From Phytoseiulus persimilis (taxonomy: Eukaryota > Arthropoda > Arachnida > Mesostigmata > Phytoseiidae): a DNA stretch of 64,000 nt. Location of the stretch: positions 26,474,001 through 26,538,000 of the forward strand of contig CM075101.1 in NCBI GenBank assembly GCA_037576195.1. The letters run 5' to 3'. Below, one piece after another: positions 35,739 to 48,300 of the stretch. Made by a program: the position numbers and the translations under genes. The notes below the pieces were generated by a model that was not told where the DNA came from, did no database searches, and worked only from the letters and a program-made list of their open reading frames with translations. Position 1 is the first letter of the stretch. The number at the start of each line of letters is the position of its first letter.

Positions 35739-38700
35739 TCCCCTTTCACGGCCACTCTAAAATTTGGAGAGCAGCGCTGGACTGCACCGGCTGGGTACGG
35801 CTCCGAGAGCTCAACACCAACTCGAGGAGTCTCCTCGGGCGTTCGCCCTGGAGGGAGAGAGTACCCTGAATCGTCTTTTCGCGCTCACAGTTTTTTTTTG
35901 TGAATCATGTGAAGTCGTCCGCTTGTGACCCTCCAGGATGTTCCATGGAAAAAATCTTATCGGTTGAACTCGGGCTCGCTCGCAGACCTCTTGCCTGCTG
36001 AAGCGATTTTAGCGAATCGCAGGCATCCTCCATTCGTCGACAGCAGCAAAGATGACCGGAAAGCGGTTGCGTACGTGCTGGGAACCCTGTCAGTGCTGGT
36101 GACTGGAAATCGGGTTTCGATATCAGGCATCGGCTGGTCGGTGGGGAGCTTTCCATAGAATTTTTGTTCCGATGAGATCCTCGATGAATTTTTGTCCCGA
36201 CAAAAAAAAAACTTCCAAGGTTAACCGGTTTGGCGGACAGCGTCGGTGTCGGAATCGGTCCGCCAGCCCTTACCGATGAGCGGCTCGAGCAAAAATATGA
36301 AATCTGGAATTCCGCTCCAAACAATCAAGTTTTCTGTTACCCATTTCATTGTAGTAAACGGTGGCGTTCGGAGATAAACAGCCACCTCCAGTCGAAAAAG
36401 CGGCAAGGTGGCTACGAGAGCCGTGACAGTCGGCCCGGGACTCGCGCTGCCTACGTCAACTTCATATCGGCTGAAGATTCTGTTGAGAGTTTCCACTTTC
36501 TCCATCTGCGGTGAACGTGTGTTACGCACGTCAGCCACCGAGCGATAAAGAGGTGTCTGTTTAGTTCCCCGCCACCAGAAGAAAAATAAAACACAAAGAG
36601 CGAAAATTGTAACATGTTGTATAACATCTCATATAATTGTGTTTTCAGGCCGAGTCGAGCTCCCGGATGCTTGTGCCCAAAAACTCAAAGTTTTGTGCGC
36701 ATTTCTGCGCTACGCTCTCAGCCCGCGGAATTCGGCCCGGTCGTCGTTTCTTTCCGAAAACTTCCGAAGCATGAGCATGGAAAATTTCCCGAAAAACACT
36801 CGGGACAAGATTCGATCGATCAAGTCATCATGTGGATGGCAGGGGTCCGTCCCGTGGCCAACCACTCAGCAACTTTCGAATCGGCTGCTGGCTCTTCCGA
36901 GATCAGTATTCGTTTCGGTTTTGCTTCTGTTCGAGCGAGAAAGTAGTTCCAAGCTTCACCAGAAAGCGAAGAATCACGCTTTCTGAGCGGCGCCGATTCG
37001 AGGTCCGAGTAGGCCACCAAACCACCGCTCGAATGAGCGAATCAACGGGCAAACGCAGGCGAGGAGCCAGGAATGGTGAAGTATTCTCAATTGGAAGTCG
37101 GCTGGTTCGCGACGTTCGTTCGAAAATCATTATTGGGCAAGCATCAACCAGAGCCGTGCAATCCAGAAATACTCGAACGCACGAGGAGTCGTTGGCGCGG
37201 TCGAATCGAAGATAAAACTTCAAACCATATTATGCTCAAACTGCCTCACAGAGAACGGATTAGCATAATGGATACAAATCCAGCTGATCGGAGCTTCGTT
37301 CCTCGAAATCCGGACCGAAACTTGGAGCAGTTCTCCGAGATCCATCGAACGACGGTCAAATCGCCACCTTATTCGTCTACACGAAACAGGTTCTGATTTT
37401 GTTCTCGCAATCGATCCGTTGAGATGCCGCGTCCGAATCGATTTCTCGCGATTCCACAAGGCTCCGAAAATGAGTGTTGAATGCAATGTCCGGCATGTTC
37501 CGGACGCTTACTACATTTTTGGAGAGCTCAGCCTCGCGATACTTTCAATTTCCGGAGTGGTTCAGGTCGATTTCGATGGAGCCAGATATTTTCTTTGCAT
37601 TATTTTCCGGAGCGCGCCCCAGCATTGATTCTGTAGAGTGGCTAAACTCACGGTTTGAATACCAAGTGGTTCTGCTGGGTCCTACGGAGTCGACGTGGGC
37701 GTCTTGTAAGCCACGTTTTCTTGTTCCAAGAAAAGTTGGCGTTTTCTTCCATTCAAAATTCGCAGCGTGCATCGAGAGCAGGTCATTGTGTTGGTGCGAT
37801 AGAATAACCCTAGAAAATTGAACCGTGTGCCCGCTCCAGCCCATGAGCTTCGAGTTAAAGCTTGACTTGAAAGAAGGTAGTTCTCGAACTCTAGTAGAGT
37901 TCTCACCGAAATCTCGCCTACGGAGTGCCAGGCATACAGGCTGTCGGAGACGCAGTACAATTGTCCAGCAATCACACTTGCAGTACTTTTCCACCCTCCG
38001 GTCGTTCAGCGTAGAGGTTGTGAAATATGAAGGCAAAGCTATCGAGCTGAATGTATGAGATACCGCGGATAACAGTCGAAAATGAGCCAATAATGGTCGA
38101 TCCGAAAACGAGCATTACAACAGTGAGCCATCAGCAGCCCCACCAAAGTCAACGTCGAGTATTTCAGCCCGTCAATACCGATGACAATGAGGCTTTCAAA
38201 AACCCATTGCGGTGTAGGCCAAGGACGGTCGTACACAGAAAAAGCACTTTCTCCCAGAGGTGGCAGATATTTGTACCGACCTTCCGAAGACTCAATCTGT
38301 CTTGAGCGATCCAGCACCCATGTACCCGCACCTCAACATCTCGAAGTTGCAGCGCATCTTCCAAAAGAGCGGGTCTTCTAACCGTCGATGGCTTTTGTTT
38401 TGAGCACACCTAGAACGAATCCGCCGCAGGAAGCCGCTATTCTACGCTGCGGAAGAGTATTGGTGTCGTACTCGGTTCCGCCGTATCCGAGAAGTCTCAG
38501 GGTCGTTTCCCAGTTGGATCCTTGATCCTCGGTCGACGGCTTCTGTCAAACATGCAGCGAGGCAGAGTGATCTTCCTTCCTCGGGCAGAGTCGATCTCAA
38601 AATCGGCTTCTCCTGACGCCCCAGGATCTTCGGGCGCCTCTCCCCGAGCTCGTGTCGAGTGTTCTGCGATTTACGGTAATTCGGCGCTCGTTGTCCGAGG

Positions 38701-39450
38701 GACTCGTGTTGTCATATGATGATGCGGTATATTTCGAGTATTTCACCGGTGATACAATGACGCCATGTGAGTAATTTCAGGCCCGTGGGAAGCCGAAGCG
38801 AGGGTCGCCAAAGTCAAACAACGGCGTAGGAAGCACTTTAACACACTTTTGGCCAATGGACCGTCGACGACAGTGGCTGTGGTCGGCAACTTTTCGCAAT
38901 TGCTTCAAAAAGGTTTGCCCCCTCATCCCCCAGCCGAGACTACGTCGAGCAGTGGGAGTCCGGTGGTCAGGAACGTCCCGAATGCTTGAAGTGCTCTGGC
39001 AGATACCCGAGTCCCAATTGCGGTTGGAACCATTGAGGCAGAGCGACGTCCGTTGGCTTTGCCATTCCTAGAGTATGTACTCTCTGGGGGAGCTGCTGTT
39101 CCCGGATCAGATCTGCTGACGTCGGTGATTAAAGGCAGAACATGTGACTCTCGGAAATTATGGCGCATGATTTCCATCCTCGAGGCTTGATTAATACGTA
39201 CCTATGGGACGACGCAAGGAGCAGCTGTGGACTGGGAGCTATAGGGTGGAAAACAGAACACGTTCCGAGCAATCTTGACGCTTAAAGCAGCTTGTTCCGA
39301 AGGAATTCTATTATTCCTTGGAAATCGAGAAAAGTTCCCCGAACGTGATACGGAAACTTCCTACACTCGAAAACGAATTATTCGATACAGCGGCTCGGAT
39401 ATAAACTCCGCGGGATTCTCAGGGATTCCGTTGTGATTCGTAGCGGGGAA
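35739..39450. other. Unresolved interval with weak coding signals
   Basis: Open stretches with ordinary composition occur on both strands, for example minus 36221-36538 and plus 36639-36986, the latter after the acceptor-like ttgtgttttcag. I recognise none of them and could not join them. A hydrophobic minus-strand piece at 37978-38130 is listed separately. Confidence 0.35.
37978..38130 (-). CDS. Possible membrane-protein exon
   Basis: One minus frame reads as a hydrophobic segment, VVMLVFGSTIIGSFSTVI, followed by aromatic-rich sequence (SFAFIFHNLY) and ends near a weak donor. It resembles a transmembrane exon of an arthropod chemoreceptor. I could not find partner exons in phase, and other frames are also open. 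It is recorded because it lies in a window that has two better-supported chemoreceptor-like genes. Confidence 0.18.
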
Positions 39451-39989
39451 GTCTAGTTCCAGAGAGCTCACAGCCATCGGATTCCCCGTCCAGATTCAGT
39501 GCGATTCAACGTGTTGATCGGTTGCGCCTTCCCGCGTGGAGTCGCAGCATAGAACACTGCGGTTCGCATTTCGAAATCGGACGAGCTCTGAGTGACAAAG
39601 GGCTCACTTTCACGACATTCCGATGGCCAGTTCTCTATCAGCTCTGGCAAGACATCCTGTGTTTTTGTGCAGTCCCAACAGCCGGTCTCCATGATGTTTC
39701 AAAAATAATCTCGGAACGATGTTTCCCGAACGTCGTAATTCTCAACTCGAAGTCATATCCCCAGGGAGATGTGCGCCGGATGCAGCAAGCGGAACTGAAC
39801 ACCTGTGAGGTAGAGCGTTCGGCAAGCTGGTCTGTCATCCAAACATTGGAACTTTTCGTGGAAAAGAACTGTCCGGGCGCCTCATCCCTGTTTGGAAGTT
39901 CAGAAAAGTGAACTAGCTATCCTCTGCAATGGACTTTGATGGAAAACTTAGACGAAATTGATGTAAACGACCAGGGGTCGACAATGCCG

Positions 39990-41075
39990 CTAATTATGAT
40001 GACGAACTGAAGGCATTTGTTGCTGTTGTTGTCGTCCTTGATCGTTGAATCCACGATTCGCTAAACGAAGCGCCGACGGGCCGACAATCCAGTCAGCTCC
40101 GTTTACTTGATCACCAACGCCGTTCCAGCCACCGCAATAATCTGTTGTTACCGCGTTCGCTGCTGTAGCAGCTACGCGGAGGAGAATCGCCGCTGCCGCC
40201 AACACATCTGACGTCTCAGAGTTGAAGGTTGCGAACCGACCGGCTATTGCGTAATAGACACTAAATGATAACACAAATCTTTCCCGCTGGGTCAATATTT
40301 CTGTTGAGCGATCATCGAAAGGAGGAGGATTCATGGGTGAAGCCGTCGACGACGCTGGCGATCGGAATCTGGAAGTCGGATCCACGCTCGGCCGATCTGA
40401 GGCAGAAGATTTTCGTGCATGCGTTCGTGAAAACGCCTTACCAGGGATGAGGGGGACCAGTTCCTCCCGCGATTTGATGACTCCAATCGGAATCACAGGG
40501 ATTACGCAGTAAATTGTCGACTAAGATGAGATCTCCAGGATTGGTCACGAAAAGCTTCCGCGAAAGGAATGGCAACACTCTATCTCCTCGAACTGGTTGC
40601 ACATCAATTAGAATCGCCAGGATGAATCAAATAACGCGCGATGTCCAAGTAGCTGAGCGCTTGGATTTCAGCCAAACCGAAGGAATTCGACCAGCCCGCC
40701 GCAGCTGAGCCGATCGAGTTTTTTCGTCCCTGGAACGAACTCAGCCCCGCTCTGGTCATTTCTAATCGTTATCGCCAGGTCGGCTGCGGCCCGAGCTGTG
40801 GTTTCGGGAGAAGGGGGAATAACAACGATTACCATGACCTGTGGTTGCCGATTCAAACCATTCTCAGTCAGCCAATCATAAATGTAACGACTCGATCTGA
40901 TGTCGGTACAGCGTACACAAACTGTTGTGAGGCGGCATCTAAATATAGTTCCGATGGCGGCCACCAATATGTAGATACAATAATCTGAAGAAGTATCGTA
41001 TATGCGGGGTTTTAGCCAGCGTGGGTCTCCGTTTTCAACACTGATCTTGCTGCCTGCCAATCGTGGGGGCAACAC
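39990..41075 (-). CDS. Strand-ambiguous open region, possible receptor fragment
   Basis: Two minus frames (41075-40668 and 40496-39990) encode pieces such as YIYDWLTENGLNRQPQVMV and RAAADLAITIRNDQSGAEF. The latter recalls the ADxAI stretch of the first ligand-binding lobe of ionotropic receptors. The plus strand is equally open here: about 40265-40512, and about 40672-40986 after the acceptor-like tggatttcag. Both strands give plausible proteins, so I cannot decide which, if either, is real. Confidence 0.18.
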
Positions 41076-42151
41076 CGCGGAAGGGATTCGTCGCGATTAG
41101 AGAACTGAGCTTGTCGTTCCCTTCCTCTTCCAACCGTTCCTTTGACCTCTCGAACCAAGCGAAACCTGAGAGGCGTTCGTAGCTTTGTCTGCTCTTAAGA
41201 GCTGGTGTACGAGATACGCAGTTCATTCAAGAGTGGTGCGCAAGTACCCGCGTATCAAGTGCGAGGACGAATGAGTATGTGACACTTGGTTCCATTCCAA
41301 ACCGAGTCCTTCCTTCATCCTGGAGACCTGTCCAGGCCTGTCAAAACGCAACCTGTCGCGGCCGTCTGGGATCGTCTCGCCGGAGAGACCCTTTCTCCGG
41401 TCAAACAAATGATAGTGTGACCCTTGTTGCTCATATTACGCGACGTTCACGAACTCAGTCAGCCAATGTTGTCGATCTGCGTTGGAAGGTCGTGTGCTTA
41501 TCGCTCGCAACGAGCCGGGACTCCTCTCTGTCGGAAAAACGAGAGAACGGTAGAAGGAGTTCCGCGAAGCTTCGACGTTGCTTTTGGAGCGTTCCGAATA
41601 CTTCTGGAGAACGATCACATGTTGAGACGAGCGCGGCCGTGGGTATCGGAACATTTCTCCAGTTTTTTCAATTCGCTCTTTTATTGTTGTACTCATTTCC
41701 GTCCGCTTCGTCCCCACATCCGATTACGGAACAGGAAAACACACCAGCAATTATATGAGGTGGACTCAGATCTGTAAGCTTGAGGAAGCGTTCCCACTGG
41801 CTGCTTCGAAAGCTTGGAAAATCCGTTGACTGGATTACCTGAAAGCTTGCAGGCATCATTGTGTCATGCTACGCTTTTTATCTCTAAATCTGCTTGATGC
41901 TCCTCAAGCTGCAGTTGCTCAATGAAGGGCTGCGATCCATGTCAGACGGCTATACGCTGCACAGTGGAAAAGACAGAAGATGCCGAAGAGCAAAGACGTT
42001 TCGGAATTTGACCGAAATCTTGCGCAGGCAAGAGTGAAGTTAACAGCCAGCCAACGAAAGTCACAGTCGTCGTTCTTCTATGGGGATGAGGTGCCGAATG
42101 GAATCGCTCCTGACTGCTCTGTGTGCATTTAATTCTCATGATAATCCCTCG

Positions 42152-42650
42152 CTACTTTCTTCCTTCCTGAAATTCAATCTTGAAATTCAAATTTTCTGAA
42201 ACATCGAGGTAGACTTGACGGAGCGTTCCATCCATGGTTTTGCAGTACACTGAAGACTCCCATCTATTCCGAATTTTGAACGCACATCGGCAGTTTGAGA
42301 GGAAAAAAATTGTCACACACGTAAGCGAAAAACCAAGGCACATTCAGGAGCATTCCTGGTTTTCGAGCGTCCCGCTGAGCAAACATACCTCCTGGAATAT
42401 TTACTCCCTTGTTATGCTATCGAAAATATTTTTGGTACATTGACGCTGATGTCGCTCTTATTGATACCAACTGGGGACGAATCGATTGCTGATACTTCTG
42501 ATACTTGAAATGAAGCTGTGACACGACGATGTTTTCATTGACCATGATCCGCGTTGATTGGACAGAGTTTTCTATGATAACTGAGTGGAAGTCTCGAATT
42601 TTCACTCGAACACCTGCGGCGAACAAGCGAATCGCGAGTTCTTGGAACAC
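42152..42650 (-). CDS. Possible ionotropic-receptor-like fragment
   Basis: Two minus frames (42650-42417 and 42343-42152) are open where the plus strand has stops. The second ends VSENLNFKIEFQEGRK before a possible donor (AGAAA|gtagcg). This recalls the LNF block at the start of the ligand-binding lobe of ionotropic receptors. No transmembrane exon could be attached with confidence. Confidence 0.2.
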
Positions 42651-43425
42651 TCATTCTCTAATATACACTGATTGGCTGAGGTCAACAGACTTGCCCTCAT
42701 ATACGATTCGGAGTGAATGTTTTCATTGTCGACACTTGAATCCTTTTGTTGTCTTAAAATAGCAATCTTTGGCGTGGCCATGGATCACCGACCCGGATTT
42801 TTGTAGGAAAGGATCATATGAAAAGGCCGCTCCGCGGACGGATGCAGAAGAATTGAGAGGACGATCCAGCAAGAATGAAGACGAGCGAAATCATCTCTAT
42901 GCGTCTTTTATCTTTATTCATTCCTGGAACTCTAATTCTCGTCCCACTTGGGACCTCACACAAAGCGCGGCACATTGGAGAACCCTCAAAATTGCGATTG
43001 TTTTTCATTGAAAACGGTCTATCTACATTTTTTACAATAGGTGTCAATTTGATAGACATTCAACTGTCAATAGGATTGCTGTATCATTCTCTATGTACAC
43101 ATTGTTGATTTGTGCGACTGACAGGCTTCGCTCGGAGAACACATTCGACGCGATCGAGCACTTCTCTCTTCTCCTCCACCAAGGAAGTCGTCGAGACAGC
43201 TCTGCTGGAGAAGGGAATTCACTCTTCGCGAATCTTGATGCGAATCGGAATCGGTTCCATGTAGCGCTATAGAATCTTCAATGAGGTGACATCGTTTCAT
43301 TTTTCTTCGCAGCGCCGACAGACGCTACATCTAGCGCAGCGTCTTAGGGTCTGACCTTGAGACGGAATCTAGCAAAGTTAGTGCTACGGTAATTCAGCGA
43401 ACATTCGAATTGGTCTCTTTACAAT

Positions 43426-43475
43426 ATGAATGAACGGACGGATGAATGGATGGATGAATCGATGAACAGATGGCT
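43426..43475. repeat. Degenerate GATG/GAATG simple repeat
   Basis: This is a short run of imperfect ATGAATG, GGATG and GATGAATC words. A similar shorter one lies near 18.29-18.34 kb. Confidence 0.7.
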
Positions 43476-44407
43476 ATATCCATTCATCGGAAGAACGTCC
43501 AAACATCTTCTAGCGGGCGCGGCAGCACTTCTTCCAAGAACAAACTGAGTCATCACTTGCGTCTCAACTGGTCTCTTAGCAACATCCTGGCTGTGAAAAA
43601 AAAACGACCATGATACGAAGTGACATGCGAAATCTTTCTTCCATCAAAGCCAATTTCTACCAAAGCATCGGGATGCGTATCATGAGCGTCGCTGGTTCTT
43701 TCTATGTTTCGTTGTCCGGGAATCTGTTTATTTTTTCCTCTCTCCAATGAGTTGAGACGGCATTCCAAGTCGACATCTCAGGCCAATCACATCGTCGCTT
43801 CTCGTTGACAATTGCAGATGGAGAGGGTCTGAAGTCAGTCAGGAGTTCCATCAACTTCCCGAAGTTTCGATTCAATCGACCCCGCACTCTGGCCTGGATT
43901 CGGGTCGACTGTTTCGGAGCCATCCGACCTCCGATAATCAGCTAATGCGAATCGAACCGGTTGTGAACCAACCCTAACATTTTAAAGGGACCGGGTAGAG
44001 TTGACTAATTCTTCCGTATGTTCAGAAACACCGTTGACGACTGTCCACGGTGGAACAGGCAGCGAAAAATTCTCTCCACAATGGTCGGTTGTCCATCTCG
44101 TACGAATCCCATTGTTTGAGAGATATGACGGTGGCCTCCACCTATGCGGCTACGATTCTGGCACGTCATGCTTGCTTGCCCACCGCTCTTCTTGCTTATC
44201 CACTCTCTTGCCGAGAGCAATGGTTGAAGCGCTCTTTACTTTCCGTCACCTCTCGAATTACTCTCTGTACTTCCAGCGATTATCATGTCCAATCGGATAC
44301 AGATCGATCATCGCGAATGCCGACCAAACTGTCCAGATGTTGACACCGCCAAGGCGAGCATTGTGAGACGAAAGAGAAGTCGCTGCTCGGTTCAACTCTT
44401 AAACCAG

Positions 44408-44583
44408 GTCGGAAGCGATCGGAGAACGGAATTTAGCATTGGAAATCATCGATGTGCGAACGAATCAACCCGCAGACCTTCACTTCGCTCCACTCCAGGA
44501 AAACGTGCTCTTGGGCCTTGGAGCCCCCGCACAGCGATCTATCCGCGGGGGAGACTCTTTAGAGATCGGATGTCGAAAGCTAG
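44408..44583 (+). CDS. Single well-formed exon of an unrecognised gene
   Basis: After the acceptor actcttaaaccag a 176 nt stretch is open to the donor AAGCTAG|gttgtt. It encodes about 58 residues of clearly protein-like composition (RNLALEIIDVRTNQ, FAPLQENVLLGLGAPAQRS). I do not recognise the family. The longer frame in another phase across the same DNA (44285-44908) looks less protein-like. No in-phase partner exon was found downstream. Confidence 0.28.
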
Positions 44584-45404
44584 GTTGTTCTCGTCGACTT
44601 TGATCGTTGGAGCCGAATCGGCACACGGAGACGGACATCCCAATCAAGATCACGCGGTGACTGGGAGCTTAGCGAATTTGAAGATAACTTTCGGAACTTC
44701 CTCGAATATGCTTCGGACCTGCTGCCATCATAAGCCGCCGCTAACATCTGCAACAGCAACGAAAACTCGTTTTGGCGAGCGTCACAAATGCATCCAGCTC
44801 ACCGACGCGCTGGAACTTTGTGACGTTCCGCTGAAAAGCAAGCGATTGCATCATATGCTGCTGTGCATGTCTGTTCCACGTTCTCTGTTCGGCGATTGTC
44901 GACAATGAGTTGGCCGCGTTCGGGCGACTTCACGCCGTCGCTCGAAAAAAACCTCTCGCCGCGCCTCGCGCGGAGCTCGGATCCAGGAGCTCCATGAGGC
45001 GCCGCAGTTTCCACTAAGGTCGAATGGACAACGAGATAAGCAGAGGCGGGGCACTGCTCTGAAGGAAATGATTGCGCCCACTCGCCTAATCGATACCAGT
45101 AGACTCTCGCGTTTTTCAGCGAGCGTCGATTGCACGGCGGTGGCGAGCGTCTTGCCTACCATTGCTTTGTTGCAAGGGCAGCAAGCCGCGGCATCACCAC
45201 AGCGTTTGAGGGATGTTACGACGCTAAATTCCATAGCGCCGTATATCTTCCGCGAGCGTGGAGGGGTATGGTGTTGCCATTTACCAAAGTGAAGAACTTG
45301 CAGCAAATAAAACCGAAACAAAAATGCGGTAGCGTGTCGCCTGCAGACTGCCGGTCGATGTCGACGGGCCAACGCTCGCCGCCCGCCGTTAACCCAATGC
45401 TACT

Positions 45405-45707
45405 GTGTATTGGAAAGTCAAAACGAACGTGGTCGGAGAAAATGTCCTTGACGCGACATCACGTAAATTGACCCATTTTAACGCGGAGTTGGCGCCGGGG
45501 AATCTCCCTAACAATCGCCTGTTCGATTCGGGAGCTGATAGATCCGAAGCCCTAATTGGTTCGCCGTATAAAAATCTATTCCCGGTGAGCGTACCATCGA
45601 TGTTGCGTCGATTCGGTGCGGCACTGCATGACGCTGAGTTTTTGATCGATCGATTGGACGAACACTTCCTCGCTTGGCTTGTCCTGGCTAACCTCGATTC
45701 AATTTGA
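45405..45707 (+). CDS. Open stretch of an unrecognised protein
   Basis: About 100 codons end in TGA. The composition is ordinary, with hydrophobic, charged and aromatic residues well mixed (SPYKNLFPVSVPSMLRRFGA, LDEHFLAWLVLANLDSI). The minus strand is open too, but its product is Ser/Arg-rich and shadow-like. No homology is recognised. It lies 0.5 kb beyond the 3' end of the FAM43-like gene. Confidence 0.28.
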   Translation: MYWKVKTNVVGENVLDATSRKLTHFNAELAPGNLPNNRLFDSGADRSEALIGSPYKNLFPVSVPSMLRRFGAALHDAEFLIDRLDEHFLAWLVLANLDSI

Positions 45708-46251
45708 ATCCGCTCGATGGGAGAAAGACTAAGCATTTCGGTAGTTCCTCGATCAGAGCCAAATATCTACAACCGTACTGCTTGTTGAAATGCATATCTC
45801 CATAATGCCCTTGTCTTGGATCGCATCGCCACTCGGAATCGGAGAGACGGCTCTCGATCAAATAGTCCGCAGCGATGTCTTTGGAAAATCGCTGACCGTA
45901 TGAATTTCGACGGAATTTCCGACGCCTCACGGGTGGATCTTATCTAACAGTGGTTCCGTCACTGAAAGAAGGAACGTGCGGAATCAAGAGCAATCTCTCT
46001 CCTCTTCCTCAGCTATGTAGGTGACTCTCCCAACGGTCATGGTGTTTCGTATGATCTATGTACATTTGGCCACACAGCAGATGTGATGGAGGTCGGAACG
46101 TATGAACGGAATGAGGGTACTCCGCGAGGGACCTCTGAAAAAGATGTCCCTACGCCGATATATTTTCTCTCTGAGATCGGGGTCCCATCCCTCCTGCTTC
46201 CGTTGCTGCGGCGTTCAGAACGGAAGCAAGACGACACGACTTAAGTAGTTA

Positions 46252-46950
46252 TCACATGCTCACCGAGGCATAGCCACTTTCTTGAGAAACGTTGTCGTGG
46301 TCGTCTTCTGGCGTGGCTTCAATCGTTTCTTCGATGGAATCCAGTTTGAGGACGCGGGGTCTTCGGTAATTTGATGTACCGGTTGATAGCATCTGTCTAC
46401 GTGCGTTTGTGTGGCCCGTCGATAGACGAGCTCTTTGCGCCGCGATCTTCTCTCGTCGAAACTCCTGTAGAGCATCGCAGAGCCTCTTCTGAAGTTGTTC
46501 TTCCATCTGCGAGGCTTTTGAGCACAGCACGGCGTGGCAGCGGAGTTCCTGCTTGAGGTTCCTGGTGGTCTCATGACGGTACACCCAACAGAACATGTTC
46601 GGCTGCTGCGGTGACACCGCGCAGAAAGTTATGCGAGACGCCCAGTACTCTGTGAGTCCGTGTTGCTCGGTCCACGCTTTAATTCCTTGGCGAGTCAGGC
46701 TCACTTTCATCTGAGTGCTGACCTGCCGCCGAACATGATTGTTCCAGAGTGTATTAGCAGCGGTTTCGATGTTCTTCGCCCAAGGCGTGATCACGTTCCC
46801 CAGGTAGATGCACTTGTACGTTGGGTCGGCTTCGTTTATAGTCACCGACTTACTCCGCCCGAAGATGAGGTTCAACATGCCGAAAGAGAGCTTCGGCAGA
46901 GCCAAATCGTCGTTTTGTGCGAGTAACATCTGAGAATGTGATCTGACCAC
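46252..46950 (-). CDS. FAM43: FAM43-family protein with PTB/PID domain
   Basis: FAM43 proteins are small intracellular proteins built around a phosphotyrosine-binding (PTB/PID) domain. Their biochemical role is poorly known. The 232-residue frame shows the family order. It has an N-terminal stretch with LIFGRSKSVTI, then ADPTYKCIYLGN (residues 41-52), the first strand of the PTB fold. Next come MKVSLTRQGIKAW (81-93), RITFCAVSPQQPNMFCWVYR (106-125) and LRCHAVLCSK (136-145), and then the C-terminal PTB helix LQKRLCDALQEF (153-164). A Ser/Thr- and acid-rich tail ends in GYASVSM. Length and domain position agree with an intact, essentially intronless FAM43 coding region. An upstream start or 5' exon is possible; MLNLIF at residue 25 is another candidate start. 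Confidence 0.87.
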   Translation of the reverse strand: MVRSHSQMLLAQNDDLALPKLSFGMLNLIFGRSKSVTINEADPTYKCIYLGNVITPWAKNIETAANTLWNNHVRRQVSTQMKVSLTRQGIKAWTEQHGLTEYWASRITFCAVSPQQPNMFCWVYRHETTRNLKQELRCHAVLCSKASQMEEQLQKRLCDALQEFRREKIAAQRARLSTGHTNARRQMLSTGTSNYRRPRVLKLDSIEETIEATPEDDHDNVSQESGYASVSM

Positions 46951-48300
46951 AGTGGGGGTTGGTTGTCAAATAGCGCTGCGGACGCACATCCACTGAATTC
47001 ACTCGGTTCACTTGAATTATTCGCACGGCAACTCTGATTTCTGTCTCTGGAGTATTCCGTAGGGACTGGCGTATCCTGAGATGGAGGGTGTTTTCGAGCT
47101 GATGCGTTTGGAGCAAACGGTAAACGAACTCTCGGTCGCTTTCCTAACCCGAGCGAGTTGTGTCCTGTGTTCTCTCCCTTTCTGTCTGCCTGTCTTTGTG
47201 GCCTTCTCGCTCTCTTTCCTTTTTCAGACTTTTGTCAGGTTCCTCGACGAACAAAGACTCGATACTTTGACAACGAACTGTCAAGCGTGCATCTTAACTT
47301 CGCCAATGAGCCAGTTGGCCGGGCAGGAGCACGAACAATGCGTTATGTGACTGTCGACGGCAGGTAGACAGTACTCAGATCACAAGATATCATGGGCACG
47401 TATGTACTCCTTTTTCGCACTTGCCACAGCTCCAAGTAGACGTAAGCTGAGCAGAAAATATCGAATCAGACTCGATCGTTTCAGTCACGTGTATCGTACG
47501 AGCTACGACAGACGACAGCTTCTCGAATCCGAGGCAGCGGCCTCAGGAATTTTCTATTGGATTGCCTGCATACATCGGTGAATGCGCCGCGGGCTGTTGA
47601 CTATTCTTCGAACTACTCGGCGCTCCTAACTCGTTTGTCAAGTTAGCCTCTTGCATTTGGTAAGTTGATCTGGCTGGCAATCAGGTTGGAAAGCTCGTTC
47701 AAGAAAGGCTGAGGTGGGAGGCAAGCACTAAACAACAACACTAGCAAGAGGTAGCAGCAGCGACAACACCACCACGAACCAGCATCGGCAACACTAGCAC
47801 AGTCAGAGCAACGAGGTCCAGCTCAACCTCCTCTCCAGCGCCGTGGCTTGGCGGCGGTGGCGGCGGCAGCAGAAGTAGCGGCGGCGATGGTGATGATCGC
47901 GGTGGTGGTAGCGGAGGGCGAGCGTCTCTTAGAGAGAAAGAATCTATCCAAGCTGGATGCTCGGCGAGCGAGCGGTTCAGTGGAGGGAGAGCAGAAGCCA
48001 ACAAAATAAAGAAAGGAAGAAATCGCCGTCAGTTGCTGCGACCGCCAAAGCGCCGGCTCAAGCCGACATCTCAGCTGTGGGCACACATACCTGACTGGCT
48101 CCGTGCCTACCTGGCATCCAACAGTCGCCCTTCGCCGCGTCATATTTCGTGGGGGATGCGCCTCCTTTTCTCACTTCGCGCTTCTACTCGCCAGCGACGA
48201 CCAACTACTTCTGTTATCCACCTGTGGCTTCTGATGAATCTCGGTTGCCATCCCAGTACGGCGGAGGATCGGCGCAGGCCAATATCCGCGGCGCATAGAA
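46951..48300 (-). other. Upstream region of the FAM43-like gene, triplet-rich
   Basis: Upstream of the FAM43 start (higher coordinates) the DNA becomes rich in CAG/CAA/GGC-type triplets, especially 47725-47925. These translate into runs of Pro, Ser, Leu or Ala and are probably 5' UTR or promoter DNA, not coding. No TATA box or initiator could be fixed. Confidence 0.4.

Noticed and set aside
47741..48143. Pro/Ser/Ala-rich minus-strand frames
   Set aside because: Low-complexity translation of CAG/GGC-type triplet DNA upstream of FAM43; more likely untranslated.
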